Assembly (NCBI GenBank): GCA_905397405.1 | Contig: CAJPVJ010000838.1 | Span: 1 to 20,082, forward strand | Reading direction: 5' to 3' | DNA: 20,082 nt | Source of the DNA: Oppiella nova | Taxonomy: Eukaryota > Arthropoda > Arachnida > Sarcoptiformes > Oppiidae | Part shown: piece after piece, positions 1-10,435 of the stretch | Layout: the number at the start of each line of letters is the position of its first letter | Position numbering within the stretch: position 1 is the first letter of the stretch | Translations under genes and position numbers: made by a program | The notes under the pieces: model-generated | The model's input: only the letters and a program-made list of their open reading frames with translations | What the model was told of the DNA's origin: nothing | Database searches by the model: none

Positions 1-870
1 AATGAAAATTCGTGTAAATAAACAAAACGAGTTATTTATGCGTTACGTCTAAAGGCTAATTTAAATCATCAAAATGAGTTTTAAGTGATTTTTAACTAAA
101 TAAGCATTTTTGATTCACAATATTTTTGAAATGTTGTATTATACAATTCATACAAATTGAATACAAGTGCTGTTAAATTACTGTAATTAATCATATTGTT
201 TTGTATTATATTATTATAATAATTATAACTTTTGAGATGTTTTTTCAATAACTTATTTTTATAACTTTATTTGATTAATAAAAGTTAATTAACTAGTTCA
301 TTAAAAATATTATTAAAAGTAAAATCATCAAGATTCTTGTAAAATATTAAATTCCATGTTAAGTTAAAAGTTAAAATTTATCAAATGATAGCAAAAAATA
401 CTTGTAAAAGTCTATTAATAAACTTTATGATTATGTTAGACCATAGGTCGACAAGTTGTCGGTTATATTAATGTATTATAATTTTGTGATCATTTACTTT
501 CCGATGCGAGCATTGATTTAACACTGAAATTAATGAATCGTTTTTATCTGGAGACATATCACTTGCTTTTTGCACTCTTTTCAGTCATTTAATGATAACA
601 TGTTGTGTCGAGAGTGGAGTCGGTGTTTGGAGGGGTTCGGTGTACTTCACTATAATCATAGAGATATAGTGGTGTGTAGTAGGCATTCCAGCACCAGAAT
701 CATAATATGTTTTTAATATCACACAAATAGCTTTGGCATATATTGTGTATGTCTCTGTTATTGAGAAATATAAATGACTTGACATAAGAAGTGTTTGTTT
801 AGTGTTATGGAGAAGTTCTTCACGAAAAAAAATAAAAATCATTTATCACTAGCTTTTAAGGTCTGAAAAG
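1..870. other. AT-rich non-coding stretch
   Basis: This stretch is AT-rich with frequent stops in all frames, and I see no gene in it. Positions 430-840 are slightly richer in GC, but the only long open frame there (minus strand, 585-842) does not look like a protein and has no recognised motif. A pyrimidine-rich run ending in CAG near 559-584 resembles a splice acceptor, but no coding frame follows it. Confidence 0.6.
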
Positions 871-1310
871 TTTATTATAAGTTTATTTTACAAACACAGA
901 CCAAACAATACACACTTGTGTTTGTATTTAACATAATATTCATAATAATATTCCTGAATATAATGAGTGTTTGAGAAAAAAACCAGTGGATTTGTAATGT
1001 GTGTGTATTTTTGAATACCGGTGCCACCGTATGAAAAGTAGTGGTTTCTCTGACTGGTGCTAAATATATTAATATTTGTGCCGTATTTTTGGCATTGAGT
1101 TCAACGGTTAAGGTTTCAAACTCTAAGATCATTAACGAGTTGGTTGGCGTCACTTCGCAATATGGGTGGCATCCGTGCGTACGCCATACCGGTGCTCATC
1201 GCATACCAGCTCTCGTAACCGGCGATCGCCGCCGACGACCAGAATATATAAGAGATTTCAAAGGTATTGTCTGTTTTATATTTATAAATGTATAGCAAAA
1301 CTACAGACAA
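871..1310. other. GC-richer island with competing open frames (possible terminal exon, minus strand)
   Basis: Three frames are open here and I cannot decide between them. On the minus strand, a frame from about 1271 to the TGA at 1116-1118 reads like protein (it contains AAIAGYESWYAMSTGMAYAR) and uses many GC-ending codons. It is preceded by an AT-rich run ending in CAG, a possible splice acceptor, and followed about 230 nt later by AATAAA on the minus strand (882-887 and 871-876). That would suit a last coding exon of a gene reaching to higher coordinates. A second minus frame is open from about 1190 down to 875, and a plus frame is open from 1035 to 1295 with a possible donor after 1261. 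No family is recognised in any frame. Basis: open frames and site-like sequences only. Confidence 0.25.
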
Positions 1311-1361
1311 TTCTCATCACTTTTATGTTAAAATGTATTACTATTTGAGTTAAACATAACT

Positions 1362-1362
<1 letters not shown>

Positions 1363-1396
<34 letters not shown>
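1363..1396. repeat. (GA)17 microsatellite
   Basis: An uninterrupted run of 17 GA units on the plus strand. Confidence 0.97.
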
Positions 1397-1398
<2 letters not shown>

Positions 1399-1499
1399 CC
1401 TTTCAAATATACACTTTGACTCCAATTCTCATAAAATCATTGCCGAAACCAACCATACATTCCATGACTAGTAATATATATATACACATATTGGGGGTA

Positions 1500-1726
1500 C
1501 AGTAGTAGTGGGTCGGGCGGTGTGTTGGGGTGTTGGCGATCGGTTCACTAGCGCCGCACCTATTGTGGAGTGCCTTTCGCGCCGGCAATAAGTCGATGCC
1601 ATCTCCACCACCACTGTATGTCAATGTATGGGCGCTGCAGGTGTTCGTGTAGTGGCCTTTTATGACCACTCCGTTCCCTACCCTCTCAACCCCCGGTGCC
1701 CTTCCATCGCATGCATTAATAGTCAC
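1500..1726. other. GC-rich island, coding status unresolved
   Basis: This block is clearly richer in GC than its surroundings. On the minus strand a TATA-like CATAAAAGG lies at 1656-1664, about 54 nt upstream of an ATG at 1600-1602 that opens a short frame beginning MASTYCRRERHSTIG, followed by a weak donor-like AG/GTGCGG. A longer minus-strand frame in another phase (1403-1726) is also open but low in complexity. None resembles a known protein. It could be a promoter with a short first exon, or unique non-coding sequence. Confidence 0.2.
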
Positions 1727-1952
1727 TCAATTTTGTTACACTCTTTTCACTTCACTCTTCGCATAAAAGTGGACCAGAATTTGAACACAACTTTAATGTG
1801 GAATAAGTCTAAAGAATAACAAAAATTCTAATTCTTATTATAGACCACAATAGAGAGACAAACACCGGATAACAGGTCTCAGAATAATAGCTATTATTTT
1901 CGGCTTATTCTGTGAGTTGATGACCGCATAAGTTGTATATACAATCTCATGG

Positions 1953-1954
1953 TC

Positions 1955-1985
<31 letters not shown>

Positions 1986-1999
1986 CTCTCTCTCTCTCT
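1953..1999. repeat. Imperfect (TC)n / (TTTC)n microsatellite
   Basis: Two pure TC runs flank a short run of TTTC units, 47 nt in all. The TTTC interruption suggests an older, degenerating tract. Confidence 0.95.
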
Positions 2000-2457
2000 T
2001 TGATGTTTAAAACTTTTAGAGAATAAATTATATAAGAAATGGTAAAACAAAAAATACTTGCCTCACAAACCTTGTCTTTATATAAATAATATGAACGTTT
2101 ACATTGAGAGGGAATTAATCTTATCTATAATTGAAACATTTAATGCATAATAAATGATAAATTAATTCCTATGAAAAGCGATTAATACCATTCATTTATA
2201 AGAATTATTGGGATATTAATTTATAATGCTAGTTTCTCATAGAAAAATAAAAGTAACGGATGTTTTTTATTGACATAAACAAAACTTTGATTTTAAATCA
2301 ATTTTTTTGTATTAAAAATAACTTTCTTCTGTCATATGCTATAATGTTATGAAAATTAGTACACTTCTGGAGTATTTCACAAATGATTTATATTTACAGA
2401 AGTTTTTTAGATTTATTTTTTTACTAAAATAAATTTTTATAATAATATTCAATGCAT

Positions 2458-2460
<3 letters not shown>

Positions 2461-2501
<41 letters not shown>
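2461..2501. repeat. (AG)20 microsatellite
   Basis: A pure AG run of 41 nt in AT-rich non-coding DNA, joint longest GA/CT tract of the window with that at 11309-11349. Confidence 0.97.
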
Positions 2502-2503
<2 letters not shown>

Positions 2504-2856
2504 CAAAGTCCAATTGATTTTACAAAAATATATTATTTGTTTTTTGTTGAATTACATAACCGGATGTTGTATTTTGTGTTAATTCACTAAATCTGAAGAT
2601 GTTTTGTGTGTAAATTCACTTTTGAACAAATAAATCTCTCCAAAACTGGTTTGGCTGAGCAAATCGCTTATTATTTATTTTATGTTTTCGTTTGTATTTA
2701 TATTTCGCAAAAATAAGAAGCGATTTTCACTAACCACTCGATAAATATATTATTTGTTTTTAAATTACAAAAATTAATACAAAAATTTTATGAATACAAA
2801 GCAAATAAAGTAATAGTAGTAATAGTATATTCAAAGTAATCAAAGTTTATTACTGC

Positions 2857-2875
2857 CTCTCTCTCTCTCTCTCTC
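2857..2875. repeat. (CT)9 microsatellite
   Basis: A short pure CT run of 19 nt. Confidence 0.93.
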
Positions 2876-5288
2876 CCCTAAACACTCCCTCATTATATGA
2901 GAGGAATATATTGATAAGAATTTTTATCAGCAATTCTTAACTTATTGTTTGTGCGTTAAATAAATAATATAATAAAAATCACTTATTCTAATAACCAGTT
3001 TCCTTATCAATCGGTTATCTCATGCAATAAGAGATGTAATGGTCTCATAAATATGCGATTATTGATAGCAATATCTCTATTCCAAATGCACTTCAACTCC
3101 ATAAATATAAATATTAACTTAAAGTGTGCATAAATCTACTGTACGGCACCGCCAATTAATAGCAATTATTATGTATTTTCTAGATTTATAATGTCGTTAA
3201 TTAACAAACAGTTATCGCGATTGCATTATATATTCACAGTGTTTTGTGGGCTTAATAGCTGTATTGATATACACTAGCAATTTATTTGATTAATATACGG
3301 ATCATTACAATAGGTTTGCCATTATTTTCATTACGTTTTCGGCAAACGTATCGCTATTACAGTTATAGTCTCGAAACGAGTCCATAATAAATGGGTTCTT
3401 CGCACGTGAAATACAAACACCATTTCCTTTCGGACCATAAGATCTCCTAATCTATTGATTATTCGCTTAATATTCTGTTGTTTTTGTTGTATTCCTTGAG
3501 CTCAACGTTTTTGGAGTGTTTTCGCGATTTCTTTGTCGGTTTTGCTATCAATTAGAGACAAAAAGGACGAGAATTTCTCCTTTGAAGTGATTTATGACAT
3601 CTCCTCTCACTTGAAATCAGTTATCAAAATATAACTCAAAAATATATATACGACTGAATATAATGTGTGGTATATAAATATAAAATGTATTTTTGTGTAA
3701 AAGAAAAATATACTTTAATTGCATTGAATGAGAGATAGAGTAGAAAATATATATTAATAATAATCTCGAAATAATAATCAATTTATAGCACAGACTCTTA
3801 TAGACAACCATAAAAAGGAAATTTTTAACACAAAATATATGAATTAAATTAATAAGGATTTTGACGTTTAGAGTGCAAATGAGATGTTTGTTAAAATGAG
3901 GCGAAAATAGCACCAGAAATAAAGTTGATTGACGAAAGTAAATGAGAAAATACTCGTTAGTTATAAAGAATTGGTAATTAAGGCACAAAAAAGTAATAAC
4001 CGATTCTTTGATGTTAAACATAGATATCGGGTGTAATAAATTGTTTTGCTTATAAATACCTTACAAAACAACATGCACATTTATTGCATTTGTAATTAAC
4101 GCTAAATAGTGAGCCATAGATAGGCAGAGATGGTACTCAGAAATGTAATTATTTTTTGTTTTGTGATAATATATTTTACTGTCGATTGTAATTACGAGAG
4201 TTATAATAAATTGTTTATCAAAAGTATTTTTTGCGTAATAAATAATTTTTTTGCTCATTTTTCTCTCCGATAATTTCGCACTTGATTTCCAAATGTGTAA
4301 CAATTTTTTAATTATAAATATTAGTGAATTAATTTTTATATAAACAAAATTATAACTATCATAAGTATTTATGCATATAATCTCTGTGAGAGTTATTATG
4401 GAGGTTTTGAATTTATCACTTGCTTTCTAATGCACTCATATTTTCCCTGGTGAGACCTCGAGTGTCGTATAGATAACAGACTTTTTTCAATCACTTTTTT
4501 AATGTTTTATATAAATTAAAAGTTTTTACAAAAATTGTGAATTATTTTCTCTAAATTAGGGGCACTTTCACTGCGCTTTCCAAACAAAAATTAACACATT
4601 TTTTCGTACTGCGGTTATGACTATCTAAATAAATATAATAAAAAGGGTTATTAGCCCTCAGTTTCAGTACAAACATTTAAGCAAAAAATACTCCACTTTT
4701 TCTAGTGCCTCACTATATTTACTGTATTGTAAATAAAAAAGTGCAAATAATATGCTTTAAGAGTCGAGAAAAATATATTTCTTTTACGGCTACAGAAAAC
4801 CCTAATTATATTTGGTTGGCCTCACAGGCGATGACATGAGATCGGCTTCTGATAGACAGAGCGCTCGGAGTCGGAGCCAAACAAACGCTAAACAGTTTTT
4901 TGCGAAGAATTTCTCGTTTTTTTTGGTAGAAATGAAGAAAAATCTTTTTGCAAACTTTAAAATTACATATATTTTTGGCTGTTTTTGGTTCAGATATTAA
5001 TGCTTTCGAGAGTAGATTTTTCTCCTTCTCGAGAGTCACTTATTATTAGTGGATATGTCTTAAGGTTTTTGTGTTTGACTTTCAGTCGGTGCCAATGCCT
5101 ACATAATCATCGCCTTTGCCTTCACAACCATTATTACGATCCGCACCACAATCTACTACTACTACTACTTAACCTACCAGTGCCTCCCCTTCTCTCTATC
5201 ACTCGATGGCCTGTTGTCTGCGATTGTTTGAATCACTTTCAAGACGTCCTGATTGGCCATTAGGCTGTAAAAACATATTTACTCTCCT

Positions 5289-5309
5289 GAGAGAGAGAGA
5301 GAGAGAGAG
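5289..5309. repeat. (GA)10 microsatellite
   Basis: A pure GA run of 21 nt. It pairs in inverted orientation with the CT tract at 5631-5650. Confidence 0.94.
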
Positions 5310-5630
5310 CACATTTGAAAAGTAAAACTAAGACGAGAGTGTCTTTTAGTATTAGTGGTATTAGTGAGGGATGTGATGGCAGTCCCCTCCACTGCCAGTG
5401 CACTGCTATGTTCTGAATGCGGTCTTTGGCTTTGGTTTTAACCCAAAGTATAGTAATCGCCGGCGAATGGCATAAAGAAATTGAGCCCAAATAATACACA
5501 AAAGGCATATACACTGAGAGGCTTTGTACTGTACTGTCGTTATTTAGTATTAACTGATTTAAATTATTTGCATCTGGCGCTGGTGGCACTGGTAGTAAAG
5601 GCAATTGGACCCCCAATATATATACCAGTG

Positions 5631-5650
5631 CTCTCTCTCTCTCTCTCTCT
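5631..5650. repeat. (CT)10 microsatellite
   Basis: A pure CT run of 20 nt that directly follows a TACCAGTG sequence. Its first C completes the nonamer at 5623-5631. Confidence 0.94.
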
Positions 5651-5744
5651 ACATTTTTTTTAAATTTTAAAGGGAATACGATTTAATTAAACTTGGTCTC
5701 ATGAGAGCTGTCCTATTTTTTCATCATGATAATTTTTGAATATT

Positions 5745-5750
<6 letters not shown>

Positions 5751-5779
<29 letters not shown>
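5751..5779. repeat. (CT)14 microsatellite
   Basis: A pure CT run of 29 nt, only 100 nt from the preceding CT tract. Confidence 0.96.
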
Positions 5780-5782
<3 letters not shown>

Positions 5783-6138
5783 CATAGAGTATGCCGTTTC
5801 AGATATATGAGGGTAAATGGTTGTGAGCTTCGCATACAGAATACACAGAATAGCCTTATCTGTGCCCAACATTTTACAACCACATTATCTTTTATATCCG
5901 TATCGTTAATGCCGTATCGCCAGTGCCTATGCCTTTAGTACAGCACATACACTGTATACGCGCTGTAAGGGCTGGCTGTTTTCATTTCCAAACATTGAGG
6001 CAATCTGTGTGATAGTCTACCCAACCATTTCGCTATTTGCACCAAATGTTTATACGGCTAATCAAACTTTTTCTGCTTAAATAAAGTGGAGTCTCACTGT
6101 TGTGACTCTCAATTGTTTGCCCTATCGTTAAGTTTTTA

Positions 6139-6141
<3 letters not shown>

Positions 6142-6181
<40 letters not shown>
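6142..6181. repeat. (CT)20 microsatellite
   Basis: A pure CT run of 40 nt. Confidence 0.97.
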
Positions 6182-6184
<3 letters not shown>

Positions 6185-7349
6185 TCTAGCCATAACATGT
6201 ATCGCATATAATATATACACAAATATTTTTATTCCAACTCTAAATGCGTTCACTTTTTTCAAACTAATTTCTAACTTCATATATAAATTGCTCCCAATTT
6301 TATCCGTCATATCATTGTTAGGGAGAAAATTAATGACTTTCGAGAAGTTTTAAATTAATAACACTTTTGAATGTTTGCGTTGCCGTCAGAACTGTAAGAG
6401 GAAAACACGTTTAAAGAGCCCATAGTTTGGCCGTTTTGTGAGTCCAGTTATGCCCCCAACGAGACAATAAAGTGTTAAAATGTAATGAAAAACATGTTTT
6501 AATATGCAGTACTTGAAAAGCGATTACAAACTCGAGATACGAGTGAATTATTATAACACAAAAATATAAGTCTCATCTCATGGCATGTATGCGCTGGTGT
6601 TTTTGTGGGCCGACACACATGAACATAGAGTACAACTATGGGTGAGAGATAAGAAGTAAACTACTAATTGCTTAGAGTATGGAAGGGAAAGGCGGGGGTC
6701 ACTAGCAATGATGAATGGCTACGGCATATAAACATGCTTTCCAGTGCACATCGGGACAGAAAAAATGTTCAACAGATATATACTCCACAAACACAAGAGA
6801 GTGTATACGAGAGATAGTTTTTGGCCTCAAGAGTAGTGGGGAGTCTCCGACGACTGGCTAAACTTCAGTGGAAAAAAAGTTTTGCACTGTTTTGTGAATC
6901 GAGTGTACAGTGAAGTCATTTCTCGCTCATAGACTTATGGTGTGAATATATCTGTCAAATAGGAATTCAATTGAGAATAAGTTATTGTTTTTTGAGGAAT
7001 GCGTTCAACACTACCGTATGACAGGCCCTGCGATATAGCCAACTGTGCCCTCCAGACACACACCGAAAACGATATTTAATCCGAGAATATATTAATAGTC
7101 ATAAATAATCATAAAACGTAATGAAATGTAATTGCGCTTAAGAGTGGCAAACGGCGGGTTAAATGTTATGATCGCCAGCGACTACCTATTGTTTTACGAT
7201 ATATTGTGTGCCACTCACTGGCAGTCTCACCGGTGTATTCCTATTGTCAATTGTATTGTGTATACACTTTATCGCCCATAAGAGTAGTAAAACTTGAAAA
7301 AGCATTTCGTTTCGCATTCCTCTCTATCCTCTCTTCGCTGTTGACTTTC

Positions 7350-7631
7350 CTATGAATACGTATGGTGTGTATGAGGAGCACCCGCCTCGCCGGTAGTAAT
7401 TGGCCCTCTGAGCCGCTCACTCAAGCCTCTGAGCGCTCTCTCTATTTGCGTCGGCTCTTCACTCATACCAGTGATAGTTAGCTGAGGAGACAGGCTGTCG
7501 GCCCGGAATCCCTGTGTGCACAGAGAGCACAGCCAGTCAGTTGTGTTTGAGAGGCCAGTGGAGTAGGAGCTCACAAACTCCAGTTCCTCGCAGATTCTCT
7601 CCAGTTCTTCCACATACTTGTGTACATTCAT
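7350..7631 (-). CDS. Unrecognised small protein or first exon, head-to-head with Frizzled
   Basis: The frame starts at the ATG at 7629-7631 and encodes 93 residues up to a stop at 7350. It lies in a block clearly richer in GC than its flanks, and its codons mostly end in G or C (many CTG, GAG, TGC, GAC and AGC), as in the Frizzled gene. The first 20 residues are acidic and helix-like (VEELERICEELEF), followed by a Trp-Cys segment (WLCSLCTQGF). I recognise no family. The last ~35 residues look less natural. Two donor-like sites on the minus strand, GTATGA near 7470 and GTGAGC near 7425, could end the exon earlier, so this may be the first exon of a spliced gene. The frame also stays open 11 codons upstream of the ATG, just after a TAG, so the start is not certain. 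An antisense non-coding origin cannot be excluded. Confidence 0.35.
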   Translation of the reverse strand: MNVHKYVEELERICEELEFVSSYSTGLSNTTDWLCSLCTQGFRADSLSPQLTITGMSEEPTQIERALRGLSERLRGPITTGEAGAPHTHHTYS

Positions 7632-8047
7632 AAACTTCTTGCGAATACCTCTCTCACAGACCTACCAGTGCTCTGATATACCAGTCGACGCACGCGTTTG
7701 TTTTCACTACAATTTTTATCTCTCAAATGTTGACAACGAAAAAAGTTTTTTCAATATTCCGTTTGGTTTATGTTTTTTGATGTGATTTTATTAATTAGTA
7801 AATGATTTGACGGGAAAAATGTTTTTCAAAATGTGTTTTCATAACAAAAACGATACAAACTTTTTCCACTTATCTATCATTTGATAAGAAAACACTTGAG
7901 TTTTATTTATAAATCGCTATACATTTTGGGCGACTTTTATGAATCAAACAGACATTAATTACTTCTTCTAATCTCGACATCAGACTACTTGTTCCCATCA
8001 ATTGGTGACAAACGGTGTCCGCGCCTATCCATCCCATCGCATACACT
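7632..8047 (+). promoter_or_regulatory. Frizzled upstream region with candidate 3' splice site at 7981-7983
   Basis: This AT-rich interval separates the minus-strand ORF from the Frizzled ATG. A TACCAGTGC nonamer lies at 7663-7671. Just before the gene, a pyrimidine-rich run with a CTAAT branch-like core ends in CAG at 7981-7983. That would make the coding exon begin at 7984, with 64 nt of 5' UTR and an upstream non-coding exon elsewhere. An in-frame TGA at 8006-8008 shows that coding does not extend upstream. No clear TATA box was found. The splice site is inferred from sequence shape alone. Confidence 0.3.
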
Positions 8048-10105
8048 ATGGCATCGTCTGTGATAATACTTGTGGTGTGTCTTCATCTCATGGGATCACT
8101 GGTCGAGGGCCTGGAGGGCCGTAAGTCCAAGTGCGAGCGCATCACTATACCCATGTGTCAGGACATGCCCTACAACTTGACACGTATGCCGAACCTTATG
8201 GGCCATAAGGACCAGTCGGAGGCCGCCATCCAAGTCCACGAATTCATACCACTCGTGGAGATCGGCTGCTCCAAGAACCTCAAGTTCTTCCTGTGCTCCC
8301 TATACGCGCCGATGTGTACGGAACAGATTGATATACCCATCCCCTCGTGTCAGTCCATCTGCGAGGAGGTCAAGTCGCGGTGCCTACCGGTGCTGCGACA
8401 GTTCAACTTTAATTGGCCCCATATGTTGAACTGCAGTCGACTGCCGGTGCCGAAGGACGGCCTGTGTATGGAAGTGCCGAACATCACCGACTCGAAGGCC
8501 CACAAACATCACGGGTCGTCCAGTTTTTTATCGCCATCGCCGGCCTCATCGCTGCCCTCAAAGCATACGGACATTAAGGGGAACACCGAAAGGGAGAGCA
8601 AAGACATACTGAACTCCATTGAGAAGATGTATCCCTTTTTGTTCCCTCAGCGGCGCGACGACATGACAGCCCAGTCCTCGTACAACCCGTCCGCCAAACC
8701 GTCCATACATTTGGACGCCTTTGAGATGAGCTATCATTTGAATACTGATAACTCGTACGGCGGAGGGAATGGGAAGCCGTCGAAAAGCGGTAGCAAATGC
8801 TTCTCAGACTTCGTGTATATCCCGATCGCCGGCCAAAACTTCAACCAAAGCCAAGCCGTATGTGCGCCGAAGTGTGGGAAAGACATACTGTTCACCAGAA
8901 ACGACAAGAACTTTGTGGAGATCTGGATGTGCATCTGGGCATCCATATGCTTCATGTCGACCCTGTTCACAGTACTCACCTTCTGGATCGACTGCCAACG
9001 GTTCCGGTATCCCGAGAAGCCCATCATCTTCCTGTCGATGTGCTTCTGCATCTCAAGCGTGGCGTATCTGATCCGCATATACGCCGGCCCCGAGTTTGTG
9101 TCGTGCGACCGGAGCGACTCCGGCGAAGATCACATCACTCTCGAGGGTCTGGACAACTCGGGCTGTATTATAGTGTTTCTGTTGCTGTACTACTTCGGTA
9201 TGGCGGCCACCATGTGGTGGGTGTGTCTCACCATCACCTGGTACTTGGCGTCCGTCAAGAAGTGGGCGCACGAAGCCATCGAAGCCAAAGCTAGTATATT
9301 TCATCTGATGTCTTGGGCCACACCGGCTATACTGACAATAATTGTGCTGACATTACGGCACGTGGACGGGGATGAGCTGACCGGCCTGTGCTATGTGGGC
9401 CACCACTCGCCCAACGCATTGCTCTACTTTGTGATAATACCTCTCTCTGTGTTCTCGACAATCGCTGTATTAGTGTTGATAATCGGCTTCATATCACTCG
9501 CGCGGAACCGATCGGACATCCGCTTCGACGGCCACCACAACACTAATAAGTTGGACAGACTTATGATGAGGATCGGCGTGTTCACCACAATCTACACACT
9601 CCCAGCCCTGTGTGTCATATGTTGCCATATCTATGAGTACATGAAGAGCAGGGAATGGCTGGAGGCGGCGCTGGACAGGTCTCGCGTGTGTCACGACACC
9701 AACGATGTCAACGCCTGTCGACTCGCCGACAGTATACCACATAAGGAGGTATTCGTGCTGAAGATATTCATGTCGCTGGTGTTGGGCATATCCACCGGCA
9801 TATGGGTCTGGAGTAATAAGACGTGGAGCTCGTGGACCCGATTCTGTCAGTCGACGTTTGGTAGGCGCCAGCGTCGGAACTTTAAGTGCCCCCAAGTGCT
9901 CCATAATACCCAGTACATTCAGGTGCAACAGCAGCACCTGACCCCCTCGTCCAGTGTCACCTCCACGGCTATCGTGAATGTACCGCATAATCAAATTTTA
10001 CGGCAACAACCGTACCATCACTCGTACGCATCCATCAAAAGTCAACGCCATTCACACCGTCCGCACCGCAAACACCGAACCAATAACTCCATCACTAATG
10101 TCTAA
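8048..10105 (+). CDS. Frizzled Wnt receptor, FZD9/10 (FzIII) class
   Basis: A complete single-exon 685-residue Frizzled, a seven-pass plasma-membrane receptor for Wnt ligands that signals through Dishevelled. The ATG at 8048 (A at -3, G at +4) opens a signal peptide (residues 1-22); an earlier in-frame GTG at 8015 is not a likely start. The cysteine-rich Wnt-binding domain (29-140) has all ten cysteines (29, 37, 74, 83, 90, 101, 105, 112, 129, 140) and possible N-glycans at Asn43 and Asn145. A long Ser/His-rich linker (146-285) precedes seven membrane helices (about 290-314, 324-345, 371-398, 417-436, 455-484, 505-530, 567-590). The Dishevelled-binding KTxxxW motif is KTWSSW at 591-596. The tail is Gln/His/Arg-rich and ends in ITNV, a class I PDZ-ligand pattern. 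The CRD (MPNLMGH, FFLCSLYAPMCTEQ) and the extracellular loop 3 insert with SIP before helix 7 resemble vertebrate FZD9/10 more than FZD4. Class assignment is from memory of family features, not a tree. Confidence 0.96.
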   Translation: MASSVIILVVCLHLMGSLVEGLEGRKSKCERITIPMCQDMPYNLTRMPNLMGHKDQSEAAIQVHEFIPLVEIGCSKNLKFFLCSLYAPMCTEQIDIPIPSCQSICEEVKSRCLPVLRQFNFNWPHMLNCSRLPVPKDGLCMEVPNITDSKAHKHHGSSSFLSPSPASSLPSKHTDIKGNTERESKDILNSIEKMYPFLFPQRRDDMTAQSSYNPSAKPSIHLDAFEMSYHLNTDNSYGGGNGKPSKSGSKCFSDFVYIPIAGQNFNQSQAVCAPKCGKDILFTRNDKNFVEIWMCIWASICFMSTLFTVLTFWIDCQRFRYPEKPIIFLSMCFCISSVAYLIRIYAGPEFVSCDRSDSGEDHITLEGLDNSGCIIVFLLLYYFGMAATMWWVCLTITWYLASVKKWAHEAIEAKASIFHLMSWATPAILTIIVLTLRHVDGDELTGLCYVGHHSPNALLYFVIIPLSVFSTIAVLVLIIGFISLARNRSDIRFDGHHNTNKLDRLMMRIGVFTTIYTLPALCVICCHIYEYMKSREWLEAALDRSRVCHDTNDVNACRLADSIPHKEVFVLKIFMSLVLGISTGIWVWSNKTWSSWTRFCQSTFGRRQRRNFKCPQVLHNTQYIQVQQQHLTPSSSVTSTAIVNVPHNQILRQQPYHHSYASIKSQRHSHRPHRKHRTNNSITNV

Positions 10106-10435
10106 TGTGTTTATAAACTAATGTTTTTTAATAATTTATATATAAATAGATTTAAAAGAGATTATAAATATTTGTAAAAGAATTTTTTCATAAAGAATTT
10201 ACTCATATGTATATGTATTATATTGTACAGCGATATTAAGTTTTATATCATATTCTGTTTTCTATTATATAATATAGTTATGATCTGTTATTTTGGGACA
10301 AAAATACCATTATTTAATTTAGTACTCACACTATCGCAGAGAGAAACGACTATTGAATGAAAATTATGTAACTTATTACTACTGTACTGTATTTGCATAC
10401 ATAGTATGCAATAAACAATGAATAGTGGTGTTCAT
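10106..10435 (+). terminator. Frizzled 3' UTR with poly(A) signal
   Basis: The AT-rich sequence after the stop has its first canonical AATAAA at 10410-10415, followed within about 15 nt by a GT-rich GTGGTGTTC, the usual arrangement of a cleavage/polyadenylation site. A second AATAAA lies at 10479-10484. The 3' UTR is therefore about 330 nt if the first signal is used. Confidence 0.6.

Larger units (their letters stand above)
2000..4990. other. Long AT-rich non-coding stretch
   Basis: There are no convincing genes in this roughly 3-kb stretch. Open frames of 80-134 codons on the minus strand (3617-4021 and 4061-4303) are rich in Ile, Phe, Tyr and Lys, as expected of translated AT-rich DNA, and show no family motif. 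Positions 3145-3430 have more mixed composition and hold several TAAT cores, a CACGTG E-box near 3404 and a small inverted repeat at 3332-3350. That block could be a regulatory element, but nothing proves it. Microsatellites are listed separately. Confidence 0.55.
5000..7340. other. Non-coding region upstream of the Frizzled locus
   Basis: This stretch has a more even base composition than the region before it, but no frame that I can support as a gene. It holds four GA/CT microsatellites and three exact TACCRGTGC nonamers (5175, 5586 on the minus strand, and 5623), with looser CCAGTGC matches nearby. The open frames at 4985-5263 (+) and 5260-5616 (-) are low-complexity and partly made of the microsatellites. 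Distal regulatory sequence or unannotated 5' exons for the downstream gene are possible, but no splice-linked exon was found. Confidence 0.5.

Noticed and set aside
1181-1225. Resemblance of the ATACCGGTGCTCATCGC area to 5S rRNA sequence
   Set aside because: The order of the conserved 5S blocks is not present and the surrounding sequence does not fit.
1838-2050. Frame encoding an Arg-Glu repeat (RERERERKKERERE)
   Set aside because: The repeat is only the microsatellite at 1953-1999 read in frame.
3617-4303. Two minus-strand frames of 134 and 80 codons
   Set aside because: They are rich in Ile, Phe, Tyr and Lys with AT-ending codons and no motif, as expected by chance in AT-rich DNA.
5260-5616. 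Minus-strand frame of 118 codons
   Set aside because: It includes a GA tract translated as a Ser-Leu repeat, and the rest has no protein-like pattern.
8734-9994. Several long open frames antisense to, and in other frames of, the Frizzled gene
   Set aside because: They are shadows of a GC-rich, strongly conserved coding exon and show no family motif of their own.
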